The notes: generated from the sequence alone by a model not told the origin. Numbered from the stretch's first letter, positions 38,785 to 48,864 are shown. The stretch is 64,000 bases of DNA from Bog-257 sp963846715 (GCA_963846715.1 CAWJXA010000002.1:875619-939618); one strand, 5' to 3'. Numbers and translations: made by a program.

Positions 38785-39971
38785 GCCGGCCGCCGCTGGA
38801 GGTGGCTGACATCGTTCGCTGTGCTGGACAAGCATTTCTTGAACACAGTCGCAAGTGGATCAACTGGCAACACCAAAAAGTGTTGCTGGCCATCACGCGC
38901 TGCCGTACTGCCGCCCTGGGCGGACATCGCGATCAGTGCTCGGACTGCGGACATACTGCCATCTCGTACAACTCGTGTCGTAATCGTCACTGTCCCAAGT
39001 GCCAGGGCAACGCGCGCCTGCGCTGGCTCAAGGCGCGGGAACAGGAACTACCGCCTATTCGCTATGTACACGCCGTCTTCACCTTGCCGCGGGAACTAGC
39101 CCCGCTCGCATTGCAGAACAAGCGGCTGATTTACAACCTGCTCTTTCATGCCAGCGCCCAGACCTTGCTTGAGATCGCTCGCGATCCCCGGCATCTTGGG
39201 GCCGAGATTGGCTTCTTCAGCGTGCTCCACAGCTGGAATCAGCGCTTGCAGTTTCATCCCCATGTCCACTGCGTACTGGCCGCCGGTGGTCTGGCGCCGG
39301 ATCACTCCAGATGGATCTCCGCCCGGCGCTCCTTTTTTCTGCCTATCGGCGTGCTCAGCCGTGTCTTCCGCGGTAAGTTCGTTGCTGCGCTGAAGACTGC
39401 TTTCCGCGAAGGCACCCTCCAGTTCCACGGCAGCCTCGTGCCCATGGCGGAGCCGCGTGCTCTCGCAGCATGGCTGCGGGTACTGTTCCGCCATGACTGG
39501 GTCGTCTACTCCAAGCGACCCTTCGGTGGACCGGAACATGTGCTACGTTATCTCGGCGCCTACACCCACCGCGTCGCCATCTCCAACCACAGACTCGTCA
39601 CTCTTAACGATGGCGAGGTTACGTTCCGTTGGCGAGACTCCGCCAATGGCAACAAGAAGCGGCTCATGACTCTGGATGTGGAGGAGTTCCTGCGCCGCTT
39701 TCTCCTGCACCTGCTTCCACGTGGCTTCGTACGCATCCGCAACTTCGGCTTCCTCGCCAACCGGCAACGCGCCATCCTCCTGCCGCTCTGCTTTCAACTG
39801 CTCCACGGCTCAGAGAACATAACTGCTTCACCGGCATCGCCGCCCGCCCACCAGCCTCAGTCGCTATGGAACTGTCCAGTCTGCGGTGGAACCATGCACG
39901 TCGTCGAACGGCTCACCCCGGTCCAACTCCTGCTTCGCTCTCCACCTCAACCCGAGCAGTGCGCAGCATGA
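38781..39971 (+). CDS. IS91-family transposase
   Basis: A 396-residue rolling-circle (HUH) transposase. An N-terminal zinc ribbon has CSDCGH and CRNRHCPKCQGNARLRWL. The HUH motif reads HPHVHCV near residue 165, and the two tyrosines stand in RYLGAYTHRVAISNH near residue 260. A C-terminal CPVCGG pair follows. IS91 enzymes move by one-ended rolling circle and can mobilise neighbouring DNA. No frame break is visible. The element ends cannot be fixed by eye; IS630 sits 97 bases downstream. Confidence 0.93.
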   Translation: MSRPPLEVADIVRCAGQAFLEHSRKWINWQHQKVLLAITRCRTAALGGHRDQCSDCGHTAISYNSCRNRHCPKCQGNARLRWLKAREQELPPIRYVHAVFTLPRELAPLALQNKRLIYNLLFHASAQTLLEIARDPRHLGAEIGFFSVLHSWNQRLQFHPHVHCVLAAGGLAPDHSRWISARRSFFLPIGVLSRVFRGKFVAALKTAFREGTLQFHGSLVPMAEPRALAAWLRVLFRHDWVVYSKRPFGGPEHVLRYLGAYTHRVAISNHRLVTLNDGEVTFRWRDSANGNKKRLMTLDVEEFLRRFLLHLLPRGFVRIRNFGFLANRQRAILLPLCFQLLHGSENITASPASPPAHQPQSLWNCPVCGGTMHVVERLTPVQLLLRSPPQPEQCAA

Positions 39972-40068
39972 ACCTCTATCCGCATCCTCGGCATCTACTC
40001 GTGCTCCGGCACGCACGGAGATCCCTTGTCTCATCGGTCCCGGAGTGCTCTGTTACCTGTTTTTCTCG

Positions 40069-41188
40069 CCTAGTATCTAGTTGCATAAGTTAGCGTACAG
40101 TTGTTTGGGGTGTTTCTGGAATACGACCTGCTTCTTCCACTCGAATGGGTGCGCCGTCTGGTTGTAGGCGGCGATGAAGTCGTCCATGTGTTTACGCAAC
40201 TGGCGGGGGCTGGTGAAGCTGGCCCCGCTCAACGACTGGCTCTGCAGGATGGAAAACCATATCTCCACCTGATTCATCCACGAGGCGTGCGTGGGCGTGA
40301 AATGAAAGTGCACGTTCTTGTGGCGGGCCAGCCATCGGTCGCGTTTGGGCTTATGGGTGTTGAGATTGTCCACGATGACATGAATCTCGCGGCCGGGGTG
40401 CTCGGCGACGATGCCGTTCATGAAGTCGAGGAACTCGGTGCGGCGGCGGCGCTTGTAATGATCGCCCTTCACCAGCCCCGTGGCCACCTCCAGAGCCGCA
40501 AACAGAGTGGTCGTGCCGTGCCGCTTGTAATCGTGCTGAAAGCCGGTGAGGGCCTTGCCGTTGGGCAGCTTCAGCCAGCCCTGGGCCCGCTCCAGAGCTT
40601 GAATGTGAGGCTTTTCATCCACGCTCAACACCAGCGCATGTTCCGGCGGGTTCAGATAAAGCCCCACCACGTCGGCGGCCTTGCGGGCGAAACAGGGATC
40701 GGTCGAGACGCACCAGGTGTGACGCCGTTGCAGCGAAATTCCATGCTGGCGCAGCACCCGCCAAATCTGATCGTCGGAGATGTCCTTCAGCGCCGCGGCC
40801 AGCAGGGCTCCGTTCCAACGCGCATAACCTTGGGGCGGCGGTTGATCCAGTTGCGCCAGGATGCGACGTTCGCTGTTGCGATCGTAGGTCGCCGGCTTGC
40901 CCGGTCGCGGCGCATCCTGCAAGCCGTGGATCCGGTCGCGCAGAAACCGGCCCCGCCACTTGCTGGCCGTAGCCGGCCGCGTATCCATGGCCGCGGCGAT
41001 CTGCTCATTGCTGGCCCCGGAGGCGGCGCGCAAAATCACCCCGGCACGAAACACATCCCGCGCCGCACTGGTCGGGCGCCGCACTAGCAACTCCAGATCC
41101 GCCTGCTCCTGCGGCGTCAGTGCAATGCTGCGAGCCTTCATGCATGGCACTATACACCATTCGCTCATTTATGCAACTAGATACTAGG
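40069..41188 (-). mobile_element. Complete IS630-family insertion sequence
   Basis: Twenty-base perfect terminal inverted repeats, CCTAGTATCTAGTTGCATAA, stand at 40069-40088 and in reverse at 41169-41188. IS630 elements insert at TA and duplicate it, so the true ends may lie at the TA a few bases inside these limits. One transposase gene fills the element, and its stop codon lies within the left repeat. Confidence 0.88.
40077..41168 (-). CDS. IS630-family transposase
   Basis: A 363-residue DDE transposase. Helix-turn-helix sequences fill the N-terminal third (ASNEQIAAAMDTRPATASKWRGRF, then PPPQGYARWNGALLAAAL and QIWRVLRQHGISLQRR). The catalytic acids are visible in LVLSVDEKPHIQALER, IHVIVDNLNTHKPKRD and THASWMNQVEIWFSILQ. 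The frame is intact. The start could instead be the ATG giving MKARSIALTPQE, nine codons in. The tag stop falls inside the terminal inverted repeat. Confidence 0.94.
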   Translation of the reverse strand: MSEWCIVPCMKARSIALTPQEQADLELLVRRPTSAARDVFRAGVILRAASGASNEQIAAAMDTRPATASKWRGRFLRDRIHGLQDAPRPGKPATYDRNSERRILAQLDQPPPQGYARWNGALLAAALKDISDDQIWRVLRQHGISLQRRHTWCVSTDPCFARKAADVVGLYLNPPEHALVLSVDEKPHIQALERAQGWLKLPNGKALTGFQHDYKRHGTTTLFAALEVATGLVKGDHYKRRRRTEFLDFMNGIVAEHPGREIHVIVDNLNTHKPKRDRWLARHKNVHFHFTPTHASWMNQVEIWFSILQSQSLSGASFTSPRQLRKHMDDFIAAYNQTAHPFEWKKQVVFQKHPKQLYANLCN

Positions 41189-41600
41189 CCGAACGCCTCG
41201 GTGCGACGCTTCGCCGCTCCGACACGACCTCAAAACGGGAGATCATACCGATCACAGCGGGCTGCTTAAACCTCCGCACCCGCTTCGCCCCATTCAAAGT
41301 ACATAGCTTCCCCCAGGGCGGCTTCCTTCAAGTCGCTGTATCCGAAGCGCCCGGCAAAGGATCATGCTACTGCCGACTGTTCCGCCGTGGGCGCTTCAGA
41401 TACAGCACTAAGACTTATGAGTACAGATCTGTTGTTGCGGCTGTTCGCATCAGTCTTGATAGCGAAGCATCCAGATCATCGGAGGTTGTCATATTGGCAC
41501 CGATACGACCCTCTGAGGTTGTAAATCGGCGAGGGGTACACTTAGGTCGATATTTATCATCCGAGCTTGCTTCACTCTCCTCTCGGATGGAGGTAACTGC
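41189..41600. other. Non-coding stretch before the STAND gene
   Basis: About 410 bases with no convincing gene. The last 100 bases must contain the leader of the DUF4062 gene, whose ribosome site GGATGGAGG is visible just before 41601. The first part may be the interrupted right flank of the IS91 module. Confidence 0.4.
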
Positions 41601-44600
41601 TTGAAGCTTTTTCTCAGTTCGACATTCCTAGATTTGGTTGAAGAGAGACATGCCGTTCTCGATGCGCTCCGCAAGAAGCGCATGTTGACGCTGGCGATGG
41701 AAGACTTTTTGGCGTCTCCGAGCCGTCCCTTAGAGACCGCCTTGGAGAATCTGCGCAATTCTGACGTGATGGTCCTGGTGATCGGCTTCAAGGCTGGGAG
41801 TTTACTGTCGGACGGTTCCGGTTCTACATACACTTCCGCGGAGTACGACGAACTTCTGAGGCTCGGGAAAGAGCCACTCGTATTCCTTAAACAGTCGAAG
41901 CGCTGGTGGCAGCGCTTTGCGTCGTGGCGCAACGAGGAACGAGACCCCAAGAAGAGGAAGGCTCTCAACGACTTCAAGGCTCGCGTGGGCGAGAAATGGA
42001 CCTGGAATTACTTCACCACGCCGGATAAGCTCGCTCTTGCCGTTGTCCTGGCGCTCGACGACTGGGAAGCGCGAGGCAGGCCTGGCGCTAGAAAGACCTT
42101 TGCTTCAACTGCTGAATACTTTGCAGGCAAGAACCCCGTTGGTCACTTCCAGATTCTGGACTTTGGCACCACGCTTCTCGGGCGCGAAGAGCAAATCCGT
42201 GCACTCGACGAGTTTGCTCAAGACGACGGGCGGCGGGTCTGCATCTTGAGTGGCAGAGGAGGCATTGGCAAGAGCAAGATTTTGCATGACTGGGCCAATT
42301 CAAATCCAACCAAAGCTGTTTTTTTGAAAGACGAGCCCCTATGGTATGAAGACTCCGAGAAGGAGATACCGACCGCTTGCCGAATCTTGATTGTCGATGA
42401 CGCGCACCGGCAGGAAACGTTTGGCAAAGTTCTCCAGCTGCTTCAAGACACCATGGCTCACAGAAATCTGAAGGTGATTGTCTCCACCCGTCCCGGAAGC
42501 GCCATGCTCCTCTCACAGCAGGTCTTGCGAAAGATTGATGCCAGCCAGGTGGTGCAACTCCCCGAACTACAGGAGCTTAACAGACAACAAAGCCGAGATC
42601 TTGCTGAACAGGTCTTAGGAGACGATTTTCGCAATTTCGCTGCCCATCTTGCTGAAATTGGGAGCAATAGCCCTCTGGTTATTGTCGCAGGGGGACGCCT
42701 GATCGCCACTCGCAGGATCGATCCATCGACGCTGACGACGCTCGAAGAATTTCGCTCCACGATCTTCAGTCGCTTACTCGACGAAATGGATCTTGGAGGT
42801 CCAAGGTTCGCCATCGATCCACCTCTTCCAGTGCTTCAGCTCGCTGCTGCGCTTGGCCCGGTTGACATGGAAAGCCATAATTTTCAGGAATCAGCGGAGG
42901 CACTTCTCGGCAGACCAATTGACGAGATACTCGCGACCGTCGATGCTTTAGCTGCGAACGGCATCATTACACCACGACCGAAGCCGGTGCGAGTTATTCC
43001 CGATGTGCTTTCCGACTATCTTCTCGAGGAACGCTGTATTGGCTCAGGGAGTCGGTCGACACATTACGCGGATCGGGTTTATGAGCACTTTGGCGCTCAT
43101 TCACTGAAGAGTCTAATGCGGAACCTTGCGGAGTTAGATTGGCGACGTAGCCAGTCAGGAGAGACCGGACTAAACCTGCTCGATGGAATCTGGGCCGACA
43201 TCCACCAACGATTTCGCGCAGGTGACGAATATGAGCGCCATCGACTCATGACGGAACTTTCGGGTGGTGCGATCTACCAGCCCGACCACGTGATTGCACT
43301 CATAAGAACCGCGATCGATGATCCCATCCAGATAGGCATCGCAAGCGAGGGCAGCCAATACAGAGCGGGCCAGGACTACGTGTTATCAGCTCTCCCAAGC
43401 CTATTAGAGGCCACGGCGTATCACCCCGATCGACTCAGAGAATCAGTGACCACTCTGTGGGAGCTCGTCAAGAGCGAATCTGCTAGGAACAGTAGCGCTG
43501 ATGCCGCAAAGGCTGTTCTAAAGCGACTCGCGTCCTGGCATCGGTTCGGTAATCCAGTTCTCAACTTTGCCATGCTCGTCGAGGCGATACGTCTCACGCA
43601 CCGCGCCGACGCGTTTACGAGCGACTATACCCCGTTCACCTTGATTCAACAGACCCTGGAGAGAGAGGGCGAATTCAACGAGTGGCAGGACGAAATGACC
43701 ATGTCGTTCGGGGGATTCGGACTGAACTATGCAGCAGTGGGACCGGTTCGAGAGAGCGCTCTTGATTATCTAGAATTTGCGTTGGAAGGCGATGGCAATC
43801 CAGCGCTCCACGCCATCTCCATCATGCAGAATCTGCTGCACAACTATCTCAATCGCGTGGGTCGCGAATCGACGGAACAAGAGCTAGTGTGGCAACACCG
43901 AGAGCGCGAACAGTGTCTCCAAGCGCTTCTCCGTAGATACGAGCAGCCCGCAACCCATCTTCTCAAGGCAAGACTCTACAATGCGTTGCGATCCGCAACT
44001 TCGATTAGCTGTCCCGAACCGATACGACATACTGCTACAGCCGCTCTTACAGCTATCACGGTGGACGACGCTGTTGCAGTTGTGGACGCGATCTGCACAG
44101 CCGACCACGATCTTCCGCTGCTCTCGACAGACCTCACGGAAGTTGGGTGGGAACGACCTATTGCCGACCTGATGACTAAGGGGAGGTCCAGTCTGGAACG
44201 CCTTATCGCCGGTACCGGCAATCAGGCTCGCTTCACAATCGACGAGACGCAGGCGTGTATCGAGGTCCGCGTCAATACGGGCGGTTTTCATCGGTTCATG
44301 TTGGCCTTCACCGAGCGGCCAGACTTCCTGGCCGAGATGGCGGAGCAACTAATCGCGCACCCGCGAATCGACGAGATGGTGAGCTATCTCTCTTCGGTAC
44401 TGAATTCGATCCATGATGCGGATCCGCCAGCTTTCCGACAGAGGGCTTTGTCAGCCCTGCAATCAGGAGCAGTTCACGTCATTCGCGCTTCAGCGAACAA
44501 CTTGCGTGTTTTTGCGGGAGCAACAGAGGAAGATGTCGCTGTCATTCAGGCTTACGCGGGCTATCCCGATCCCGTAGCGAAGCGTGGGGCTATCTTCGCA

Positions 44601-45416
44601 ATTACCTACATGGGGAAGTTCATTGAATTACGACAGAATCTTAAAGATGCAGTGCTGTCGATTCACACAGAAGGAGACAGGGCTATCGCCGCCGATCTTG
44701 CAGACGCTTTCGGTCCCTACGGTATTCCTCTAACCAGTCTGACGCGGGACGAAGCCGCAGCCGTCGCTTCAGAGTTCCTTCCCGTGCACGATTGGGAGTT
44801 CGATCAAGGAGCGATTCCGCGGTTCCTCAACAGGTTTGTGAATCTGTTCCCCGATGAGACCTATGACCTTCTGCTCCGTCGGATCGAGCGGAGCACCCGG
44901 GCGAGAGAGAGTAATCAACCGGGGTTTCGTAGCTTCGGTCTCGTGCATCAGAACATCTCCTTCGGTGGCCTTCCTGCTGAGAAACGGCTTCAACTTGGTC
45001 ACGACTGTGTTGCTCGGCTCATCAGATCGGATTCAGCGGAGGATCTTGCGAAATTGTTCTGGGATGTCGCAGGCTACGAGCAGCCCGCGCTCCAGCTCAT
45101 CCTCACTATTGCACCCGGCGTTGATGATCGGAGCGTTCACAATATTGCGACGTTGATTGAGAAGGCGACTCCACTTCTAGCTTTCACTAATCCCGAGTTC
45201 ACGAGAGATCTCATAGGGCGCTTTACTGGCGAACAAAGAGAATCGATCGTGCAGGCCTTCGCTGATCAAGCACGACATTTCAGTGGCGGCGTATACGCGG
45301 GAGATCCGGCCGACTACATCGCCGATCAACAGAGACGATTCGCAAACCAAGTTGCCACTCTCCCGGACGATGCTGGCCTTGAGGATCTCGCGAGGGCACT
45401 TCGAAGAGTTACGTAA
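41601..45416 (+). CDS. DUF4062-STAND NTPase, candidate anti-phage defence protein
   Basis: A 1271-residue protein from a TTG preceded by GGATGGAGG. Residues 1-110 are a DUF4062 domain (KLFLSSTFLDLVEERHAVLDAL, SDVMVLVIGFKAGSLL, SYTSAEYDELLRLGKEPLVF-like). A P-loop NTPase follows: Walker A SGRGGIGKSK at about 217-226, Walker B RILIVDDAH at about 261-269, and a STRPGSA sensor near 300. The remaining 800 residues are helical and probably form a repeat-type sensor. This is the build of STAND ATPases, many of which sense phage proteins and trigger cell death. No separate effector gene lies beside it, so DUF4062 may be the output domain (inference). Confidence 0.8.
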   Translation: MKLFLSSTFLDLVEERHAVLDALRKKRMLTLAMEDFLASPSRPLETALENLRNSDVMVLVIGFKAGSLLSDGSGSTYTSAEYDELLRLGKEPLVFLKQSKRWWQRFASWRNEERDPKKRKALNDFKARVGEKWTWNYFTTPDKLALAVVLALDDWEARGRPGARKTFASTAEYFAGKNPVGHFQILDFGTTLLGREEQIRALDEFAQDDGRRVCILSGRGGIGKSKILHDWANSNPTKAVFLKDEPLWYEDSEKEIPTACRILIVDDAHRQETFGKVLQLLQDTMAHRNLKVIVSTRPGSAMLLSQQVLRKIDASQVVQLPELQELNRQQSRDLAEQVLGDDFRNFAAHLAEIGSNSPLVIVAGGRLIATRRIDPSTLTTLEEFRSTIFSRLLDEMDLGGPRFAIDPPLPVLQLAAALGPVDMESHNFQESAEALLGRPIDEILATVDALAANGIITPRPKPVRVIPDVLSDYLLEERCIGSGSRSTHYADRVYEHFGAHSLKSLMRNLAELDWRRSQSGETGLNLLDGIWADIHQRFRAGDEYERHRLMTELSGGAIYQPDHVIALIRTAIDDPIQIGIASEGSQYRAGQDYVLSALPSLLEATAYHPDRLRESVTTLWELVKSESARNSSADAAKAVLKRLASWHRFGNPVLNFAMLVEAIRLTHRADAFTSDYTPFTLIQQTLEREGEFNEWQDEMTMSFGGFGLNYAAVGPVRESALDYLEFALEGDGNPALHAISIMQNLLHNYLNRVGRESTEQELVWQHREREQCLQALLRRYEQPATHLLKARLYNALRSATSISCPEPIRHTATAALTAITVDDAVAVVDAICTADHDLPLLSTDLTEVGWERPIADLMTKGRSSLERLIAGTGNQARFTIDETQACIEVRVNTGGFHRFMLAFTERPDFLAEMAEQLIAHPRIDEMVSYLSSVLNSIHDADPPAFRQRALSALQSGAVHVIRASANNLRVFAGATEEDVAVIQAYAGYPDPVAKRGAIFAITYMGKFIELRQNLKDAVLSIHTEGDRAIAADLADAFGPYGIPLTSLTRDEAAAVASEFLPVHDWEFDQGAIPRFLNRFVNLFPDETYDLLLRRIERSTRARESNQPGFRSFGLVHQNISFGGLPAEKRLQLGHDCVARLIRSDSAEDLAKLFWDVAGYEQPALQLILTIAPGVDDRSVHNIATLIEKATPLLAFTNPEFTRDLIGRFTGEQRESIVQAFADQARHFSGGVYAGDPADYIADQQRRFANQVATLPDDAGLEDLARALRRVT

Positions 45417-45869
45417 TCTAAAGCTGCTCAGATGCGAACTATGCTTTTATATCCTCTTTGGGCATCGTGGGAGGAGGCGTTTGAAGAACACAATTCTGCT
45501 AAATCAGTACTGCCAAACGCCGAAGCATCCATCGTCTCCCAGTTTCTCACTCCGTACGTTGTCCACACTCGTGTCGTTTAATGGAAGATCGCCCTCTCGT
45601 CGGCAATCCGACAGTCCTACTTTTCCTTCAGCCACGGATTTTGCCCGTCGATCCCACTAAAATCACTCCGTGGGCGTTGAGAAATCCGGCTCGGGCTGGC
45701 GCCGGCGACCGCGATAACTAGCCACAGCAAAAGCCATTCGCTTCCGTTCTAGTTCGGCGAGTGGCGACCCGTTGTATCCACCCAAACCCAGCCAATAGCC
45801 AACTCGCATTTCCTCCAATCCCAACCGAGTTCAACAAATCCTCTGGTACCTGAAGGAGGGTGCCTTGCC
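45417..45869. other. Non-coding stretch before the Rad52-like gene
   Basis: About 450 bases without a convincing gene. The end carries a strong ribosome site (GAAGGAGGG, near 45851) for the next gene; the promoter could not be assigned. Confidence 0.4.
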
Positions 45870-46895
45870 ATGCCAACTGAAGACACAACGACATCTCTCT
45901 CGGGGCTGGATGTCACCAAGCTCCTTTCGGAGCTTGAAGTCCCGTTTTCACCCGACCAGGTCCGGTGGCGGGTTACTAACACAACTAACGACAAGAAACG
46001 TGGGCAGATCGTGCCTTACGCCGATACCCGCGCCTACACTGACCGGCTGAATTCGCTGTTTACGCCGCAGGGCTGGACGCGCGAGTACAAGGTCGAGACG
46101 ATGACGAATATAACCCGGGTGAAGAAGGGCGAAAGCATTCTCTCCGGCAAGGTGCTAATCACTTGCACGGTGACGATCGTTGGTATCGGCTCACACTCAG
46201 GCACCGGCGAAGAATGGGCAGACGACGACAACGGTTTGACATCGGCCGACGCGCAAGCATTCAAGAGGGCATGCTCGTGCTTTGGTCTGGGCCGTTATTT
46301 CTATGACTTCAACGCCATCTGGGTCGATCTGGACCAGAATCGCCAGCCAGGTAGAACACCCGCGCTATTTGCCTGGGCGCTTCCGGAGAACTGGCGCAAA
46401 GGAATGCGGCCTTCGAGCAGGAATGCGAACGGCAACGGCGCTGGATCTTCCAACGGCACAAATGAACGACGCCAAGCCAACGGGAGCGACACTCCGAAAG
46501 TCTCGGGTAACGGCCACAGCAAAATTAGCAGCGGCAATGGCGATGCGAACGGAACCCATAGCGACGACGTGGATGCACGCATCGCAGGATTGGAAAAGAC
46601 TGTTGGCACACCGCTGTATCGAAACATCCTGCGGGAGTGCGGACGGGTCAACCAGCCAAAGCTGATCCGCGATCCCGCAGTTAAGCGCAGCGTCCTGCAG
46701 TTACTTGAATCGGCAGCCCGGGGTTTCACTCGATTGGAAGCCGTTACAAAGCGGCTGGAACCGAAAACGGTTGAAGCTCTGTTGGCGAAACTCCAAGCCC
46801 CGCCTTTGGCCGAGATCTCGGACATGAAGACCTTGCAACACGTGGTCTTCGGCCTCGAAGAACTCGCCGGCCCCGATCAACACCACGCCGCTTAG
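45870..46895 (+). CDS. Rad52/Rad22-family single-strand annealing protein
   Basis: A 341-residue protein. Residues about 15-175 are the Rad52 fold (VRWRVTNTTNDKKRGQIVPYADTRAY, RLNSLFTPQGWTREY, and GTGEEWADDDNGLTSADAQAFKRACSCFGLGRYFYDF). A Ser/Asn/Gly-rich linker (about 190-230) leads to a C-terminal helical region. Such proteins anneal complementary single strands and are carried by phages and integrative elements for recombination. Together with the SSB at 37275 it suggests an element-encoded annealing pathway. The ATG follows GAAGGAGGG. Confidence 0.9.
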   Translation: MPTEDTTTSLSGLDVTKLLSELEVPFSPDQVRWRVTNTTNDKKRGQIVPYADTRAYTDRLNSLFTPQGWTREYKVETMTNITRVKKGESILSGKVLITCTVTIVGIGSHSGTGEEWADDDNGLTSADAQAFKRACSCFGLGRYFYDFNAIWVDLDQNRQPGRTPALFAWALPENWRKGMRPSSRNANGNGAGSSNGTNERRQANGSDTPKVSGNGHSKISSGNGDANGTHSDDVDARIAGLEKTVGTPLYRNILRECGRVNQPKLIRDPAVKRSVLQLLESAARGFTRLEAVTKRLEPKTVEALLAKLQAPPLAEISDMKTLQHVVFGLEELAGPDQHHAA

Positions 46896-47008
46896 TCACT
46901 GCCCCACAAACCACGGAAATGTCGAGGGCACATATGTGCCTTGGCTCCCTCAACCCACCCCAGAAGCAGCCGCAACTGAACCTCCGCACAAATTCAGGGA
47001 GAAACAAA

Positions 47009-47842
47009 ATGGTTATCGCGGCAGTCGCACATATCTGTCAGGTTCGCGGCGGCTCACAAGCGCGCATCATGCTAGCCGATGACGGCAAACAGTATGTGGT
47101 CAAGCTTCAAGGAAACCCACAATGTACAAGGGTGCTGGCCAACGACTACCTAGCTTGTCGGATGGCTCGGATGATCGGGCTCAGCGTACCGGAGCCGGAC
47201 GTTATCCAAGTAGATGAGAAAACAATCCAGGAGCAGCAAATCGTCTTCAACTTGGCTGGCCGCGCGGTTCCAGTGCGCTCGGGATTGCAGTTTGGTTCTG
47301 CCCTAGTGAGTGGCGAGGTCTGGGATTGGCCATCAGGATCAATGCTAGGGCGTGTCAGGAATCTCAGGGAATTTGCCGGTGTGCTGGCTTTTGACAAGTG
47401 GACCGGCAACGCCGATGGGCGCCAGGTCGTATTCCACAAGGAGATGCGCGAGAGGAAATACACCGCGTCGTTCATCGATTTTGGTTACTGCTTCAATGCT
47501 GGCGAGTGGAATTTTCACGATGCTCCGCTGCGGGGAGTGTACGGGCTCAATGATGTCTATGTGCGGATCGGATCGTGGGATGACTTTGAACCATGGTTGT
47601 CGCGGATCGAGGTGTTCTCCGAGCAGCATTTGCAGAGCATAGTGGACGAGATCCCATGCGAGTGGTACGGAGGGCGCGATGAGCTGCAACGCTTGCTGGA
47701 ACGGCTATTGGAGCGGCGAAGCATAGTCCGGCGGCTGATCGAAGACTTCCGGGCATCCAGCAGAAACCCCTTTCCAAACTGGGCTACGAGACGGGCGGGT
47801 CCTTGCTCGACAGAGGCAAGCGAAACGCGGCTGGCCGTGTAA
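47009..47842 (+). CDS. HipA-like kinase family protein
   Basis: A 277-residue protein from the ATG at 47009 (ribosome site AGGGAGA); an in-frame ATG at 46919 lacks one. It has the shortened HipA-like kinase fold: ARIMLADDGKQYVVKLQGN as the ATP-binding lobe, LANDYLACRMARMIGLSVPEPDV, the catalytic FDKWTGNADGRQVVF and the metal-binding FIDFGYCF. HipA kinases phosphorylate aminoacyl-tRNA synthetases, but this subgroup usually has no HipB partner, and none is seen here. It precedes the methyltransferase by 51 bases and is likely part of the same operon. Confidence 0.82.
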   Translation: MVIAAVAHICQVRGGSQARIMLADDGKQYVVKLQGNPQCTRVLANDYLACRMARMIGLSVPEPDVIQVDEKTIQEQQIVFNLAGRAVPVRSGLQFGSALVSGEVWDWPSGSMLGRVRNLREFAGVLAFDKWTGNADGRQVVFHKEMRERKYTASFIDFGYCFNAGEWNFHDAPLRGVYGLNDVYVRIGSWDDFEPWLSRIEVFSEQHLQSIVDEIPCEWYGGRDELQRLLERLLERRSIVRRLIEDFRASSRNPFPNWATRRAGPCSTEASETRLAV

Positions 47843-47893
47843 GCGCCGCCTAGTCTGACAAACACTCGAAACGATCACGCTCCGGAGCAAAGA

Positions 47894-48699
47894 ATGAGAA
47901 ATGCTGGTCGCCTCAAGCTGGGCTACTTCCCCTTGCCTGTTGAGGAAGCCCAAAACATCCACGCCATGCTCGTCGCAACCGGGCCTTATGCGCCATCGAT
48001 CCTTGCATCGGCGACGGTACAGCGCTATTTGAGCTCACGAAGGATACTGGCGCGCACTTGGCCGGTATCGAGTTGGACGCGGACCGAGCTGCGGCAGCGG
48101 CCCAGAAGGGAATTGCGACCGTTCACGGCAGCGCCTTTGAGTGCAAAGTCTTGGCGGAAACATGCTCCCTGCTGTACCTGAATCCGCCATACGACACTGA
48201 GTTCGGACCGCACAGTAATAAGAGGATGGAGCTGGTTTTCCTGGAGCACTGCTATTGCTGGGTGGGCGGTGACGGAGTCTTGGTCTTCGTGGTTCCAACT
48301 CCCGCCGTCGGAACGTGCGCGCGTCTACTTACAAGCCAGTTTGACCGGATCTGTGTCTTTCGTCTGGAACATCCAGAGTCAGTCCGCTTCAACCAGGTCG
48401 TGGTGTTCGGCAGACAAAAGAAGGCACATTTGAGGGGCGAGCCCAAGGGAGCGGAGGAGTTGCTGCGGATTGCCTACAAGCCACAATTGCTAGCCGTACT
48501 GAACCAAGAGGTGCAGGCGCGCTACGCGATTCCACCGTCACCGCCCGCAAAGATCTCTTTCACGGGACTGCCTCTGGATGAGATTGAGGATGCACTCCAA
48601 CGTTCTGTGGCCATGCAGAACGCCCGCGGCATACTCGTCCGCAAACAGCAGAAGATGAGTGGTCGGCCGGTGACGCCGCGACACAAGGGCCACGTTGGT
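47894..48699 (+). pseudogene. DUF6094 N6-adenine methyltransferase-like gene, 5' part, interrupted by the Tn554-like element
   Basis: The N-terminus MRNAGRLKLGYFPLPVEEAQNI is in one frame; after about 47990 the family sequence AIDPCIGDGTALFEL and GAHLAGIELDADRAAA continues in the frame one base back, so one base is missing near 47989-47995. The SLLYLNPPYDTEF catalytic motif (NPPY, amino-methyltransferase type) is present. The reading matches the second copy at 55334 until GHVG (GGT codon 48697-48699), then ends in unrelated residues at 48729. The missing C-terminus is found at 56534-56770. It is a methyltransferase of the kind found in conjugative and integrative elements. Confidence 0.82.
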
Positions 48700-48864
48700 A
48701 CGATAAGGGACCTTGTTAATTGTTGGTGAAAGATGAAGTAAAGGCCGACTTTTCCTATGCGGCGACGTTTAATATCCGGGAGCGTAGCAGCGGCTGATCG
48801 GATTCCGAGCGACTCGTCATCATCATTTCGTCTCTGGCGGTGACGAAGGCGCGGCGCTGAATTC

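Larger units (their letters stand above)
37900..39971 (+). mobile_element. IS91-type module (recombinase plus HUH transposase)
   Basis: Two coupled genes, a tyrosine recombinase and an IS91 transposase, form the coding core of the element. Origin and terminus sequences outside the genes were not identified, so the given limits cover the coding core only. Confidence 0.7.

Noticed and set aside
48058..48729. Separate short methyltransferase gene starting at 48058
   Set aside because: The 47894 frame encodes the matching N-terminus of the family; the internal start would delete motif I, so a frame break in one gene is preferred.
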